Source of the DNA: Adlercreutzia muris
GTDB taxonomy: Bacteria; Actinomycetota; Coriobacteriia; Coriobacteriales; Eggerthellaceae
Reading direction: 5' to 3'
NCBI RefSeq assembly: GCF_008831045.1
Contig: NZ_WAJS01000014.1
Span: 1 to 64,000, forward strand
DNA: 64,000 nt
The notes under the pieces were generated by a model. It searched no databases and was not told the origin of the DNA. It saw nothing but the letters and a program-made list of their open reading frames with translations. Shown one piece after another: positions 14,308 to 23,123 of this stretch. Position 1 is the first letter of the stretch. Each line of letters opens with the position of its first letter. The position numbers and the translations under genes were made by a program.

Positions 14308-15615
14308 ATGACCCGAATCTACACGTGCAATGTGCCCATTGAGGCGGATGTGGTGGATGCGTTCTGCTGGCTGCAGAAAGGATTCACCGACCAGTTCGTC
14401 TACTACGACAAGCAGAACCCGACCCGCTATATGGGACTCGGCCGCTGCATCGCGCTGCCCAGTTTGCGCGATGTGGAATACGAGTACGGCGAGGGCAGCT
14501 CGCTGCGTGAGGTTGCGACTGGTGCGGCTGCTAGTGAGGTCGCCGGTGGGGCTGGCGCCGGCCAGCCGCCGGTGTTCTTCTCGTTCAACCGCTTCGACGC
14601 CACCAATCCCGCGCCGGCCGACGAGTTGATGGCCTCCTTCCCGCGGCTGCGGTTCATGCTGCCGGAAATCGTGCTCATCGAGAACGAACGCGGGCGGTTT
14701 CTCCAGGTAAACTCGCTCGGTCCGGTGTATCCCGGTCGCGTGGCTCGCTTCACGCGCATGGTGGCCGCTGCACCGCCCCGCCAACGCGCGGTCATTCCAT
14801 TTTCCCTCGAGCCCGATTCTCGCGAGGCCTGGGACGAGGCCATGGGTGCGGCGCTTGCGGCCATTGGGGAGGGCCGGGTGTCGAAGGTGGTGCTCTCGCG
14901 TCGGTTGCGCCTTGTGGCTGAGCATCCTTTCTCGTCGAAGGATCTGCTCGTGAACCTCATCGACGGCGACGCCCGGGGCACGGTGCTTCTGTACCGTTAC
15001 GCCGACGTCTTCTTTTGCGGTTGCACGCCTGAGCTGCTCGTGCGCAAGCGCGGCGATGTGGTGGAATCGATGTGCCTGGCGGGGACATGTCCTGCCGGAG
15101 CTACGGCGGCGGAATCGGACGCGCTGGCAGAGGCGCTTCTGGCCGACGGGAAGAACCGCGCCGAGCACGATTACGTGGTGCAGCTCATTCGCAGCGTTCT
15201 TGACCGCGTTTGCTACGACGTCGATGTTCCCACCGTGCCCGAGATCATGCGGCTTGCCCACGTGCAGCACCTGTTCACGCCGGCCCGCGCCCGTGTGCTC
15301 GCTGGCATCACGCTGGCCGACCTCATGGAGGACCTGCATCCCACCCCCGCCGTGGCCGGCACGCCGGTGGGGGAGGCGAAGATGCTGCTGCGGGCCATCG
15401 AGCCCTACAACCGCGGATTCTATGCGGGAGCCTGCGGTTTCGTGGACGGCGCCGGCGACGGCGAGTTTTCCGTGGCCCTGCGCACCGGCGTTTTCGACGG
15501 CGAGATGGGCTATGTCTACGGCGGCTGCGGCATCGTCGGCGAGAGCGATGCGGACGCCGAGTACGAGGAAATCGACCTGAAGCTGCGCACCATCCTTTCC
15601 GCTTTCGGCGCGTAG
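14308..15615 (+). CDS. menF: Isochorismate synthase
   Basis: 435 residues from ATG 14308, after AGGGACGGAAG; in-frame starts further upstream lie in the non-coding gap. It is a chorismate-binding enzyme: VSKVVLSRRLRLVAEHPF, VLLYRYADVFFCGCTPELLV, SMCLAGTCPAG, HDYVVQLIRSVLD, then HLFTPARARVLAGITLADLM, LHPTPAVAGTPVGEA and NRGFYAGACGFVDG. These match the MenF/EntC clade, not anthranilate synthase. It converts chorismate to isochorismate, the first committed step to menaquinone, and menD and menH follow. Menaquinone would serve the anaerobic reductases seen in this window. Confidence 0.92.
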   Translation: MTRIYTCNVPIEADVVDAFCWLQKGFTDQFVYYDKQNPTRYMGLGRCIALPSLRDVEYEYGEGSSLREVATGAAASEVAGGAGAGQPPVFFSFNRFDATNPAPADELMASFPRLRFMLPEIVLIENERGRFLQVNSLGPVYPGRVARFTRMVAAAPPRQRAVIPFSLEPDSREAWDEAMGAALAAIGEGRVSKVVLSRRLRLVAEHPFSSKDLLVNLIDGDARGTVLLYRYADVFFCGCTPELLVRKRGDVVESMCLAGTCPAGATAAESDALAEALLADGKNRAEHDYVVQLIRSVLDRVCYDVDVPTVPEIMRLAHVQHLFTPARARVLAGITLADLMEDLHPTPAVAGTPVGEAKMLLRAIEPYNRGFYAGACGFVDGAGDGEFSVALRTGVFDGEMGYVYGGCGIVGESDADAEYEEIDLKLRTILSAFGA

Positions 15616-15690
15616 CCTCTTGCTGCGCGGTTCTTGGGGCGCGTTTCGTGCGCTATCATGGACGGACGAAATTCGCGAAAGGAAGTGGCG

Positions 15691-17913
15691 ATGGCCATAA
15701 CGACGACTCATCAGCAGGATACGGCGCTGTTCGTGGCGGCGTTCTTCGACGAGATGGTGCGCTGGGGCGTGCGCGAGGTGGTGGTGAGCCCCGGCTCGCG
15801 GTCGACGGCCTTGGCCATGGCGGCCTACGAGCTGGAGCAGCGCCGGCCGCAAGACCTGCGGGTTTACGTGGATATCGACGAGCGCGGGGCGGCTTTTCTC
15901 GGTTTGGGCCTTGCGAAGGCGAGCGGCCGCCCCGTGGCGCTCGTGTGCACCTCGGGCACGGCCTTGGCGAACTACTACCCGGCGGTTATCGAGGCGGAAA
16001 CGTCCCGGGCGCCGCTCATCGTGCTGTCCGGCGACCGGCCCCCGCAGCTGCAGGGCCTCGGCGCGCCGCAAACCACCGACCAGCTGAAGGCCTACGGCAA
16101 TCACGTGCGCTCCTTCCGCGCCATGCCCACGCCGCGCGGCCGCGACCGCGACATCGCCTTTGCCCGCCAGGCGGCCCGCGAGGCGGTGCTCGCCGCGCTT
16201 GGCCCGACGGCTACGCTGGCTCCCTACCGAGAGCCGGCGCCGGCAAAGGAGGGGTTGCGCGAGCCCGTGGCGACCGGCGCGCTGGAAGGGACGGATTCTG
16301 CGGTCGCGGCGGCTTCCCTCGGCAAGCATGCTGCTGTTTCAGCTGGCTCCGGATCCGCCGCGCTGCCGATGGATCCTGCTGCCACCGTTGCGCTGCCGAT
16401 GGATCCTGCTGCCACCGTCGCGATGCCGGCGAATTCCGCGATCGCTGGCGCTCCCGCCGATGCTCCCGCGCGGGATGCTGCTGACGACTTTGCGGGCGCA
16501 GCCGCTGAAGAGGCCGATTCTTTCCAGCCGATCTTCTACAACGAGGCCGGCGACATTGTGAACTACAACCCGAACGTGCAGGTGGCTTCCCGCGCCTGCA
16601 TGCACCTGGCCGGCCCCGTGCACGTGAACTTCCCCTTCGATGCCCCGCTCAAGCCCGATTTCGCTGGCGCCGATTTGCAGGCCATGCAGCGCGCCGCTCG
16701 CGATTGCTTCGCTCTGGGTGCCCGCAATGCCAGCATCGCCGCGAAGGACGGCGCTCTTCTTGATCTGGGCCCGCTTGTTGGCTCTGCCGGCACATTGCCC
16801 CCTTCGAGTATCGAGGCCATCGAGCGCCTTCTGTGGAAGCGCCCCTCTTTGGTGCTCGCCGGCGAGGGCTCCTGCGAGACGGTGGCCGAGGCAGAGGAGA
16901 TCCTCGCCTGGGCGCGCAAGCTGTCGCTGCCGGTGCTTGCCGATCCGCTGTCGGGCCTGCGCTCCATCGACGACCCGCTTATCATCGACAACTACGACAA
17001 CCTCTGCGCTCGCGCCGACTGCCCCGTGCCCGAGGTGGTCATCCGCTTCGGTCGCTATCCTGTCTCGAAAAGTGCAACCGCCCTGCTCGAGCGCGTGCGT
17101 CCCGTCTCCCTGGCCGTTGATGTTGCCGAGACGCGCGATTTCAACGCGGCGACGGACGTGTTCGTGGGCACGACACCCCTCGGGTTCGTGCGCAGCGGAT
17201 GGCGCGCCGAGGGCCGCAAGGCCCAGCACCGCTTCGCTGATGCCTGGGTCGCCCTCAACGACGAGGCGCGCCTGCGCATTCTCGCCGTGGAATGGGACGG
17301 CGTGGCCACCCACGATTCCGAGGCCGCGGAAGGCGCCTACGTGCGCTCGCTTCTGGAGCTGGCGCCGGAAGGCTCGTGTCTCTTTTCGGCGAATTCCATG
17401 AGCATCCGCGCCGTGGACACCTTCTACGTGAAAGACGGCAAGCCCCTGGCCGTGATGGCCAATCGCGGGCAGAACGGCATCGACGGCGTGGTCTCGACGG
17501 CGGTGGGGGTGGCGCAGCACTTCGCCCAGACGACGTTTCTCACCGGCGACTTCACGCTGCTGCACGACCTCTCCGGCCTGGCACTCCAGCGCGAGATGCT
17601 GCTCCAGCGCCGCGGACCCGCAGGGACGCCGTCGCTGGTCATCGTGCTTCTGAACAACAACGGCGGCGCCATCTTCGACATGCTGCCCCAGGCCTCCGCC
17701 GACCCGTACTTCGAGCGGCTGTTCCTCGCGCCCCAGGACGTGCGCTTCACCGAGGCCGCCGCCGCCTTCGGTATTCCGTCGGCCAGCGTGCACACGGTCG
17801 GCGCCTTCCGCAGCGCCTACGAGCAGTTCCTCGGCACGCCGGGCATCAGCCTCATCGAAGTGGCGCTGCCCCTGCGCGGCGTCCGCGACCGCTACGCCCC
17901 CTACCAGCGATAA
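15691..17913 (+). CDS. menD: MenD, SEPHCHC synthase, with a long central insertion
   Basis: 740 residues from ATG 15691 (GAAAGGAAGTGGCG upstream), against 550-580 usual for the family. ThDP-enzyme features: VVVSPGSRSTALAMAAYE, LGLAKASGRPVALVCTSGTA, PLIVLSGDRPPQLQGLGA and the cofactor motif VLLNNNGGAIFDMLPQ near the end. It joins isochorismate and 2-oxoglutarate with loss of CO2. The excess is an Ala/Pro/Asp-rich insertion of about 105 residues (about 173-280) between the N-terminal domain and RACMHLAGPVHVNFPFD; it contains a 30-bp tandem duplication. The catalytic parts on both sides are intact. The stop overlaps the menH start by one base. Confidence 0.93.
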   Translation: MAITTTHQQDTALFVAAFFDEMVRWGVREVVVSPGSRSTALAMAAYELEQRRPQDLRVYVDIDERGAAFLGLGLAKASGRPVALVCTSGTALANYYPAVIEAETSRAPLIVLSGDRPPQLQGLGAPQTTDQLKAYGNHVRSFRAMPTPRGRDRDIAFARQAAREAVLAALGPTATLAPYREPAPAKEGLREPVATGALEGTDSAVAAASLGKHAAVSAGSGSAALPMDPAATVALPMDPAATVAMPANSAIAGAPADAPARDAADDFAGAAAEEADSFQPIFYNEAGDIVNYNPNVQVASRACMHLAGPVHVNFPFDAPLKPDFAGADLQAMQRAARDCFALGARNASIAAKDGALLDLGPLVGSAGTLPPSSIEAIERLLWKRPSLVLAGEGSCETVAEAEEILAWARKLSLPVLADPLSGLRSIDDPLIIDNYDNLCARADCPVPEVVIRFGRYPVSKSATALLERVRPVSLAVDVAETRDFNAATDVFVGTTPLGFVRSGWRAEGRKAQHRFADAWVALNDEARLRILAVEWDGVATHDSEAAEGAYVRSLLELAPEGSCLFSANSMSIRAVDTFYVKDGKPLAVMANRGQNGIDGVVSTAVGVAQHFAQTTFLTGDFTLLHDLSGLALQREMLLQRRGPAGTPSLVIVLLNNNGGAIFDMLPQASADPYFERLFLAPQDVRFTEAAAAFGIPSASVHTVGAFRSAYEQFLGTPGISLIEVALPLRGVRDRYAPYQR
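16360..16419 (+). repeat. 30-bp tandem duplication inside menD
   Basis: Two units (16360-16389 and 16390-16419) differ only in the last base and encode ALPMDPAATV twice. The near identity shows recent expansion of the insertion. Confidence 0.9.
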
Positions 17914-18755
17914 TGACGGCGTTCGTTCTTCTTCACGGGTTCGCCCAGACGCCCGCGTCGTGGGATGCGGTGGTGCAGCGGCTGCAGGCGGCCGGCCACC
18001 GCACCTACGTGCCCGATCTATACGAGAGCAAAGGCGACCTCAAGTTGCTGGGCGCTGAAGGAGCTTTGGAAGATGCGGAGCAGGGGGAAAGCGTGGAAGG
18101 TGACGCGGGTGCCGAAGGCGCCTTGGCCTCGGCGCGCGACCCGCTTGCCTCCCTCGGAGCGGTGTGCGACCGGGTGGCGGCCATCGTGCGCCTGGTCGCG
18201 CAGGCCGATGGCGCGCCCGTGCTCGTCGGCTATTCCATGGGTGGCCGTATCGCCGCCGAAACCGTGGTGCGCCATCCCGATTTGCCGCTGGCCGGGTTGG
18301 TTTTGGAAAGCGCAGGGCTCGGGCCTGCCGACGAGGCCGCTCGCGTTGCGTTGGCTGAGCGCAACGGCGCTTGGGCCCAACGTCTGCGCGAAGAGGGCGT
18401 TGCGGCCTTCATGGACTGGTGGGAGACGCTGCCCTTGTTCGCCAGCCAGCAGGCGCTGCCGTCAGAGGCGCACGCCGCCGTTCGCACTGAGCGTATCTCC
18501 CGGGACGCGGGGCCTCTCGCTCGCTCCTTGGAAGCCTGGGGCGCCCACCATCAAGCTGCTGAAGAGGTTACGCTTTCTGTCCTCGCCGAACTGACCAACC
18601 GCAACGTCCCTGTGCTCTATCTCGCCGGCACTCTCGACGAGAAGTACTCCGCGGTAGCCGCCCGCGTCCGCGCCGCCGGTCTTCCCGCGATGCTCGTCCC
18701 CGACGCCGGCCACAACGTGCACCTTGAAGTCTTCACCTTCAGCTGTCGGCGGTAA
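17913..18755 (+). CDS. menH: MenH-like alpha/beta hydrolase (SHCHC synthase)
   Basis: 280 residues. The ATG shares its first base with the menD stop (TAATG), so translation is probably coupled. Alpha/beta-hydrolase features: FVLLHGFAQTPASWD with the oxyanion hole, nucleophile Ser in LVGYSMGGRIAAE, Asp in YLAGTLDEKYS and His in PDAGHNVHLE. MenH removes pyruvate from SEPHCHC to give SHCHC. A charged insertion (about 47-75, Glu/Ala/Gly-rich) is unusual, echoing the menD insertion. No menC, menE, menB or menA is in the window. Confidence 0.88.
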   Translation: MTAFVLLHGFAQTPASWDAVVQRLQAAGHRTYVPDLYESKGDLKLLGAEGALEDAEQGESVEGDAGAEGALASARDPLASLGAVCDRVAAIVRLVAQADGAPVLVGYSMGGRIAAETVVRHPDLPLAGLVLESAGLGPADEAARVALAERNGAWAQRLREEGVAAFMDWWETLPLFASQQALPSEAHAAVRTERISRDAGPLARSLEAWGAHHQAAEEVTLSVLAELTNRNVPVLYLAGTLDEKYSAVAARVRAAGLPAMLVPDAGHNVHLEVFTFSCRR

Positions 18756-18981
18756 GGGCGACGGGGAGATTGGAGACGAAGTTGCACGGGTCCCAAAATT
18801 GGCGCAAGAGGCTAATCCTGGGTAAACGTTTGCGGAAGCAAGTGAGACGAAACGCGTTTCTTATCTCTTTAGAATTATGCGGATATTCCTTCCCTTTGGT
18901 ACAATGGCGTTCGGAAGACGGGCGGCGGCCAGCAATGAGCGCATCGATCGAAGGAACATCGACATTCAGTGAGGAGGCGGG

Positions 18982-20569
18982 ATGGCAGAGGCGAGTGGGG
19001 GCGATCGACGGGGGAGACGAGGGAGTTTCGCGACCTTCGCTGCCTGCTATGCGCCAGGCTTTTCCCTCTCATTCCTGGGAACGGCTCTCGTGCTCGTCTG
19101 GATTCAGTGCATTCTGTATGCCCGCTATATCTGGGTCGATTCTGGTCTGACTACGGTAGCTATCAACTTTGCCCGCTGCCTCTGCATTGTGGCGCTCGGT
19201 GCTGTGGCTCTGCGTAGGCCTTTCTCGCCGACAACCCAGAACGTGCTCGGTTGGGCGTCTACAGGACTCATGACGGCTGGCAGCCTGCTCTTCTTTGTGG
19301 AGTCACTCTTTCCGCATCTGCCCTTCACGCTACTCGCGGCAGTATGTTCGGGCGTGGGTCTGGCTTGGGGTGGCGGTATGTGGATCAACTTCTATATCCG
19401 GCTCGATCTGCGCGAAGCGCTTCTTGTGGCTTTCGCCTCGCTGGCGCTCTCGACGGTCATCGGCATCTTTATCGGTATCATGGAAGAGAACACGGCGTCC
19501 TTCATCAGCATGATGTTGCCCGCGACCACCTTCGTTATGTATCTGCGGGCGCAAGAGGAGCTCGATGATCGTGAGAGGTGCGGAATTGCTGCATCGGCAC
19601 CTGACAACGTGTATGCTACCGAGCCCGCATCAACGCTGCTGCGGCTCATTTTGGGCATTGCGCTATTCAGCTTCGTGCTAGGCGTGTCGCGGGGCTTCCC
19701 ATCGGGGGAATCCATCAAGCTTTCGGCACCGTTTCATTTGATCCAGCATGTGAGTGTGACAGTGGCGGGATTCGCCATTATTTGGTGGGTGCTTATACGT
19801 GGTCGCGGATTTAAGTTTTCAGTGCTCTGGCAGATACAGCTGGCAGCGCTCGCCTTGGGAGTCATCATGCTTTCTACACTCGATCCGCTTGCGAGTGAGG
19901 TGGGGGCGACCCTTATCGCCGCCACGAACCTTTTCCAAGTGGGCTTTTTGTGGTTCGTCTCCTACGACGTGGCCCGCCATCGCAGCCTGCCACCCTACCT
20001 GATATTGGGCTTCTTTTGGTTTCTGCACTTATTCTTCCGCGAGAGTGGCCGTTTGGTCATGTGGTGGCTCGGCGGCACGAGCGGCATTGAGATGCTCATC
20101 ATCGCGGGCCTTGTATGCTTGCTGGCTGTAAGTGTGGGCGCGTTGCTGTCCGATTCTATTCCGCGTAATCGCCCCCTGTTTGCTGAGGTGAGCGATCGAT
20201 CTTCTGGGGCGGTCGAGAATGAAAATGGAGAAGGCGTGCCTCGGAGCGCGATGCCGGGGGGGTGCAGTGTCGCCAGCGATACCGAAAGAGGAGAGGGGAA
20301 CTGCAGTTTTCCCGGCAATATCCTCTCCTGCGGTCTCTCCCTCAACTCCTTCTCGCTTCGAGACCTATGTCCATGAGTGCTTCGGGCTGACAAACCGGGA
20401 AGTGGAAGTGCTGCTGCTTCTGGCTGAGGGCCGCAGTTCTTCCTATATCGCCGAAGAATTGGTGTTGTCAGCCAACACGGTGCGTGGCTATGTGAAGAAT
20501 ATCTACCAAAAGTTGGACGTTCATTCTAAGCAAGATGTCATCGACTTCGCGAAATCCTTCAAGGATTGA
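18982..20569 (+). pseudogene. LuxR-family regulator with 12-TM domain, frameshifted at a G7 tract (possible phase variation)
   Basis: ATG 18982 follows GAGGAGGCGGG. The first frame gives about ten to twelve hydrophobic segments (to about residue 395) and a linker, then stops at 20376 without a DNA-binding domain. The LuxR helix-turn-helix (CFGLTNREVEVLLLLAEGRS, then YIAEELVLSANTVRGYVKNI) continues in another frame to 20569. The frames switch at seven Gs, 20256-20262. With six Gs the sequence reads through as one 528-residue protein, MPGGAVSPAIPKEERG across the join. That length fits its relative at 34012-35682. It is convergent with a Tat-exported flavin reductase, the usual partner of such regulators. 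Whether the tract is a mutation, a switch or a sequencing error cannot be told. Confidence 0.8.
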
Positions 20570-20611
20570 GCGTCCGCGTTGATCCGAGGCGCTCAGCCCT
20601 TTCGACATGCG

Positions 20612-20645
20612 CTCCGCCCCAGCCGGGAGGGTTGCTGGGGCGGAG
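20612..20645. other. Strong hairpin between convergent genes
   Basis: A 12-bp perfect GC-rich stem (CTCCGCCCCAGC with its complement) has no T-run on either strand. It probably protects or ends transcripts of the regulator and the reductase. The rest of 20570-20757 holds nothing recognised. Confidence 0.55.
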
Positions 20646-20757
20646 GCGGAGAGGGGTAGTTCCTAGGCAGTGATCTCGAAAAGCTGGATGATCCTCAAAG
20701 CATTTGAGAGAGCTGGAAACTGTGGCGTGTTACGTTTCTGGAACGCGACTCTGGTTA

Positions 20758-22398
20758 CTAGGCGTCGGCGAGGGCGCTGCGGGCTGAAATACGCCCGAAG
20801 ATGAGGCCCTCCGCCACATTACCGCCGCCCTGGTATACGCCGCTCCATATCGAGCCGAACTCGCCGGCGGAGTACAGGCCGGGGATGGGCTGGCCGTCGG
20901 GGTCGAGAATCTGGCCTTCCGGGCTGCGCACTGGGCCACCGTCGGTGTTGAGGAACGCTGGAATGCACAGCTGAGCGTAGAAGGGCGGTGTGGCCACTGG
21001 GGTCAGCGTGTCGGCGGGGCGGTGGAAGAAGATGTCCTTGCCGTTCTCGCAGCACTCATTCCACTGGGCTACGGTAGTCGTCAGCTCATCGGCTGGTACT
21101 CCCATCTGGGCTGCAAGCTCCTCGATGGTGTTGGCGGAATAGACCAGTTTGTCAGCAACAGGATCATCCGTGGTACCAGCGGGGATGGCTCCGGCTTCAA
21201 GACCCGGTTGGTCGAAGACGAACCATGCACGGCGTGGCTGAGCCAAGTGCGGCCATTCGCCGCCGATCTGCATATGCCCGTGGCGGCTACCCACGGCCAG
21301 CGAGGGATCGTCCTGGTAGGCGATGGAGGACTTGTTGCTGTAGCCGTCCCAATCCATGTAATAACGGCGTCCGTTCACGGCTACGGTAATGCCGAATTGC
21401 TTCGGGCACGGTGAGATGATCTGGTTGTTGGTGAACTTCGTATTGTCCAGATCGCGCCCAGCCATCCAGAAGCCGGCCACGTGCTCCATGTGCCAGAAGT
21501 CGGCGCCGATCTTCATGCAGGCCTTGTGTCCGTCGCCTGTGTTGAGCCCGTTGATAGCCGGCTCTGCGCCGCCCTGGCCGATGAAGTCCTGACGCATGGT
21601 GGGGTTGGCCTCGAAGCCGCCGGTGCACATGATGACACCGCGGTTGGCCTTCACATTCTTACCGTCGATGACTGCTCCGATGATGCGCTTCGTGGTCGGA
21701 TCTTGGATGAGCTCTTCCATAGGAGCGCTGGTGCGGTATTCGATGGCATCGCTGTGGTCGTCGATGACGCGGCCGAGCAGCTCAGTGATATGTTTGTCGC
21801 CCTTGATCTCGACATCCTTGTTGCCCGCTACGGTGAATTTGCCGAGAGCGTAACAATGCTCGTATTCCGGCCATTCCGGCTTAGCTGTCAGGGGATTGTC
21901 CCTGGTTGTGGGTGGCAGGACTGAGGCCTCTTCAAGTGAAGCGCCCAAGGTGTCGAACACCCAGGAGTAGTTCTCTACGGCACCCTTAGCATAGGCTGCG
22001 AGCACCTCGTCGGGTGTGGTGCCCTCTTCGCCTCGCATCTCCAGCATGTACTGGAGGAAGGCCTCCTCGTCGTCGGCGTAGACGATGGTTCCCTTGCAGT
22101 AGGGGCTATTGCCGCCAGGCGTGTCGCCCTTCTCGGCCAGAAGGCAGGTGGCCCCGTCGCCCTCAAGTGCCACGGTGAGAGCGGCCGCCTGGCCTGCGCA
22201 GCCTGCACCGATGACTACTACGTCGAACTCATCGTCCCAGATCACGTCGGTTCCAGTGGCTGCAACGGCTGTCTTTGCATCCCCGCTCGAAGACCCTTGC
22301 GGTGCGCAGCCGATGATGCCGAATCCTGTCGCGCCGATGAGTGCCGCGCTGGCAGCTTTCAGGAACGTGCGACGATTCGTGTTGAAACTCTTCTCCAT
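20758..22398 (-). CDS. Tat-exported FAD-dependent reductase (fumarate reductase/ketosteroid dehydrogenase-like)
   Basis: 546 residues from ATG 22398, with GAGAGGATCATT upstream; the open frame extends further but without a start signal. The N-terminus NRRTFLKAASAALIG carries a twin-arginine motif, and FGIIGCAP looks like a lipobox. The FAD-binding domain starts DVVVIGAGCAGQAAALTVALEG and closes GLYSAGEFGSIWSGVYQGGGNVAEGLIFGR. There is no FMN-binding domain, unlike the protein at 35794-37647, so electrons must come from a separate carrier. Such proteins reduce an organic electron acceptor outside the membrane; the substrate is unknown. It faces the LuxR-type gene at 18982. Confidence 0.85.
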   Translation of the reverse strand: MEKSFNTNRRTFLKAASAALIGATGFGIIGCAPQGSSSGDAKTAVAATGTDVIWDDEFDVVVIGAGCAGQAAALTVALEGDGATCLLAEKGDTPGGNSPYCKGTIVYADDEEAFLQYMLEMRGEEGTTPDEVLAAYAKGAVENYSWVFDTLGASLEEASVLPPTTRDNPLTAKPEWPEYEHCYALGKFTVAGNKDVEIKGDKHITELLGRVIDDHSDAIEYRTSAPMEELIQDPTTKRIIGAVIDGKNVKANRGVIMCTGGFEANPTMRQDFIGQGGAEPAINGLNTGDGHKACMKIGADFWHMEHVAGFWMAGRDLDNTKFTNNQIISPCPKQFGITVAVNGRRYYMDWDGYSNKSSIAYQDDPSLAVGSRHGHMQIGGEWPHLAQPRRAWFVFDQPGLEAGAIPAGTTDDPVADKLVYSANTIEELAAQMGVPADELTTTVAQWNECCENGKDIFFHRPADTLTPVATPPFYAQLCIPAFLNTDGGPVRSPEGQILDPDGQPIPGLYSAGEFGSIWSGVYQGGGNVAEGLIFGRISARSALADA

Positions 22399-22643
22399 AA
22401 TGATCCTCTCTTCTCGGTTGTCCTCGATGCGGTTGGACATCCTTTGGCAGCTAGCCGGAGCGATGGCGCGTGTTGCATGGCGGCAAGGGGTGCGCCGCTC
22501 GCTCATCGGCTGGGCCGCATCCTAGACCCTCGACGATATAGGCGGCACACCCCAAGTGGGGCGTTTTTCGAGATGGGGGTATCCCCCTGCAGAATGGGGG
22601 GGTCAGACATTCGGCGGCTTCTTCTAAATTATGACTCACAAAC

Positions 22644-22665
22644 ACACTTTATTGTGCTAAAGTGT
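22644..22665. promoter_or_regulatory. Perfect inverted repeat over a likely -10 box
   Basis: ACACTTTA-TTGTGC-TAAAGTGT is an 8-bp perfect dyad. Its right arm contains TAAAGT (22658-22663), which stands 7 bases before ATG 22671, the spacing seen at other likely leaderless promoters here. It suits a repressor operator or an RNA hairpin at the transcript start. The divergent FAD reductase lies 246 bases to the left and might share control. Confidence 0.5.
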
Positions 22666-22670
22666 CGGCC

Positions 22671-23024
22671 ATGATTTTCGTTCGGGGACATAAAAGCGGC
22701 ATGGACGCGGCGGCGCTTGCCGTGGCAAGCCAGCACATCGCCCAGCAGTCGTGCGCCCGCGAGGCCGCGGCTATCTTCGGTGTTCGCGCGATGACTCGGG
22801 GGGCCGGAGCGGTTGCGCTGACCTGCCGCGATGCGGTGGCCTGCGCCCTCATGAGCGCGCACAAGGCTGCCCAGTGTTGCACCGACGCGGTCGAGCGTGC
22901 GCTGGCCAGTGCGCACAAGGCGGCTCAGTGTATCGCCGAGGCGGCTCGCGCTATCGCCAGCCAGCATGAGGCCCAGCAGTCCCTGCGCGAAGTCTCCCCA
23001 CAATTCGAGTTCCGATACCTTTAG
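22671..23024 (+). CDS. Small Ala-rich helical repeat protein of unknown function
   Basis: 117 residues. No Shine-Dalgarno is seen before ATG 22671, but a -10-like TAAAGT ends 7 bases upstream, so a leaderless mRNA is possible; GTG 22662 is an alternative start. The frame has strongly GC-biased third positions like real genes here. Four related heptads S(Q/A)Hx(A)(A/Q)Q occur at residues 20, 62, 80 and 97, the last three 17-18 residues apart, consistent with an amphipathic helix. Five cysteines are present. It has its own terminator, so it is a separate unit of about 400 bases; a structured RNA instead of a protein is not excluded. No family recognised. Confidence 0.5.
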   Translation: MIFVRGHKSGMDAAALAVASQHIAQQSCAREAAAIFGVRAMTRGAGAVALTCRDAVACALMSAHKAAQCCTDAVERALASAHKAAQCIAEAARAIASQHEAQQSLREVSPQFEFRYL

Positions 23025-23026
23025 CA

Positions 23027-23056
23027 CACGGGTTTTCGCCCGTGGCTATTTTTTTG
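23027..23056 (+). terminator. Terminator of the small Ala-rich gene
   Basis: CACGGG, loop TTTTCG, CCCGTG and then a T-run from 23048. Confidence 0.75.
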
Positions 23057-23123
23057 TAGCCAAGTGCGAAAAGTCGTGTGCGCCATCGGACGTATCCGCG
23101 CAATGGAAGGAAAGTAGAAGGAC

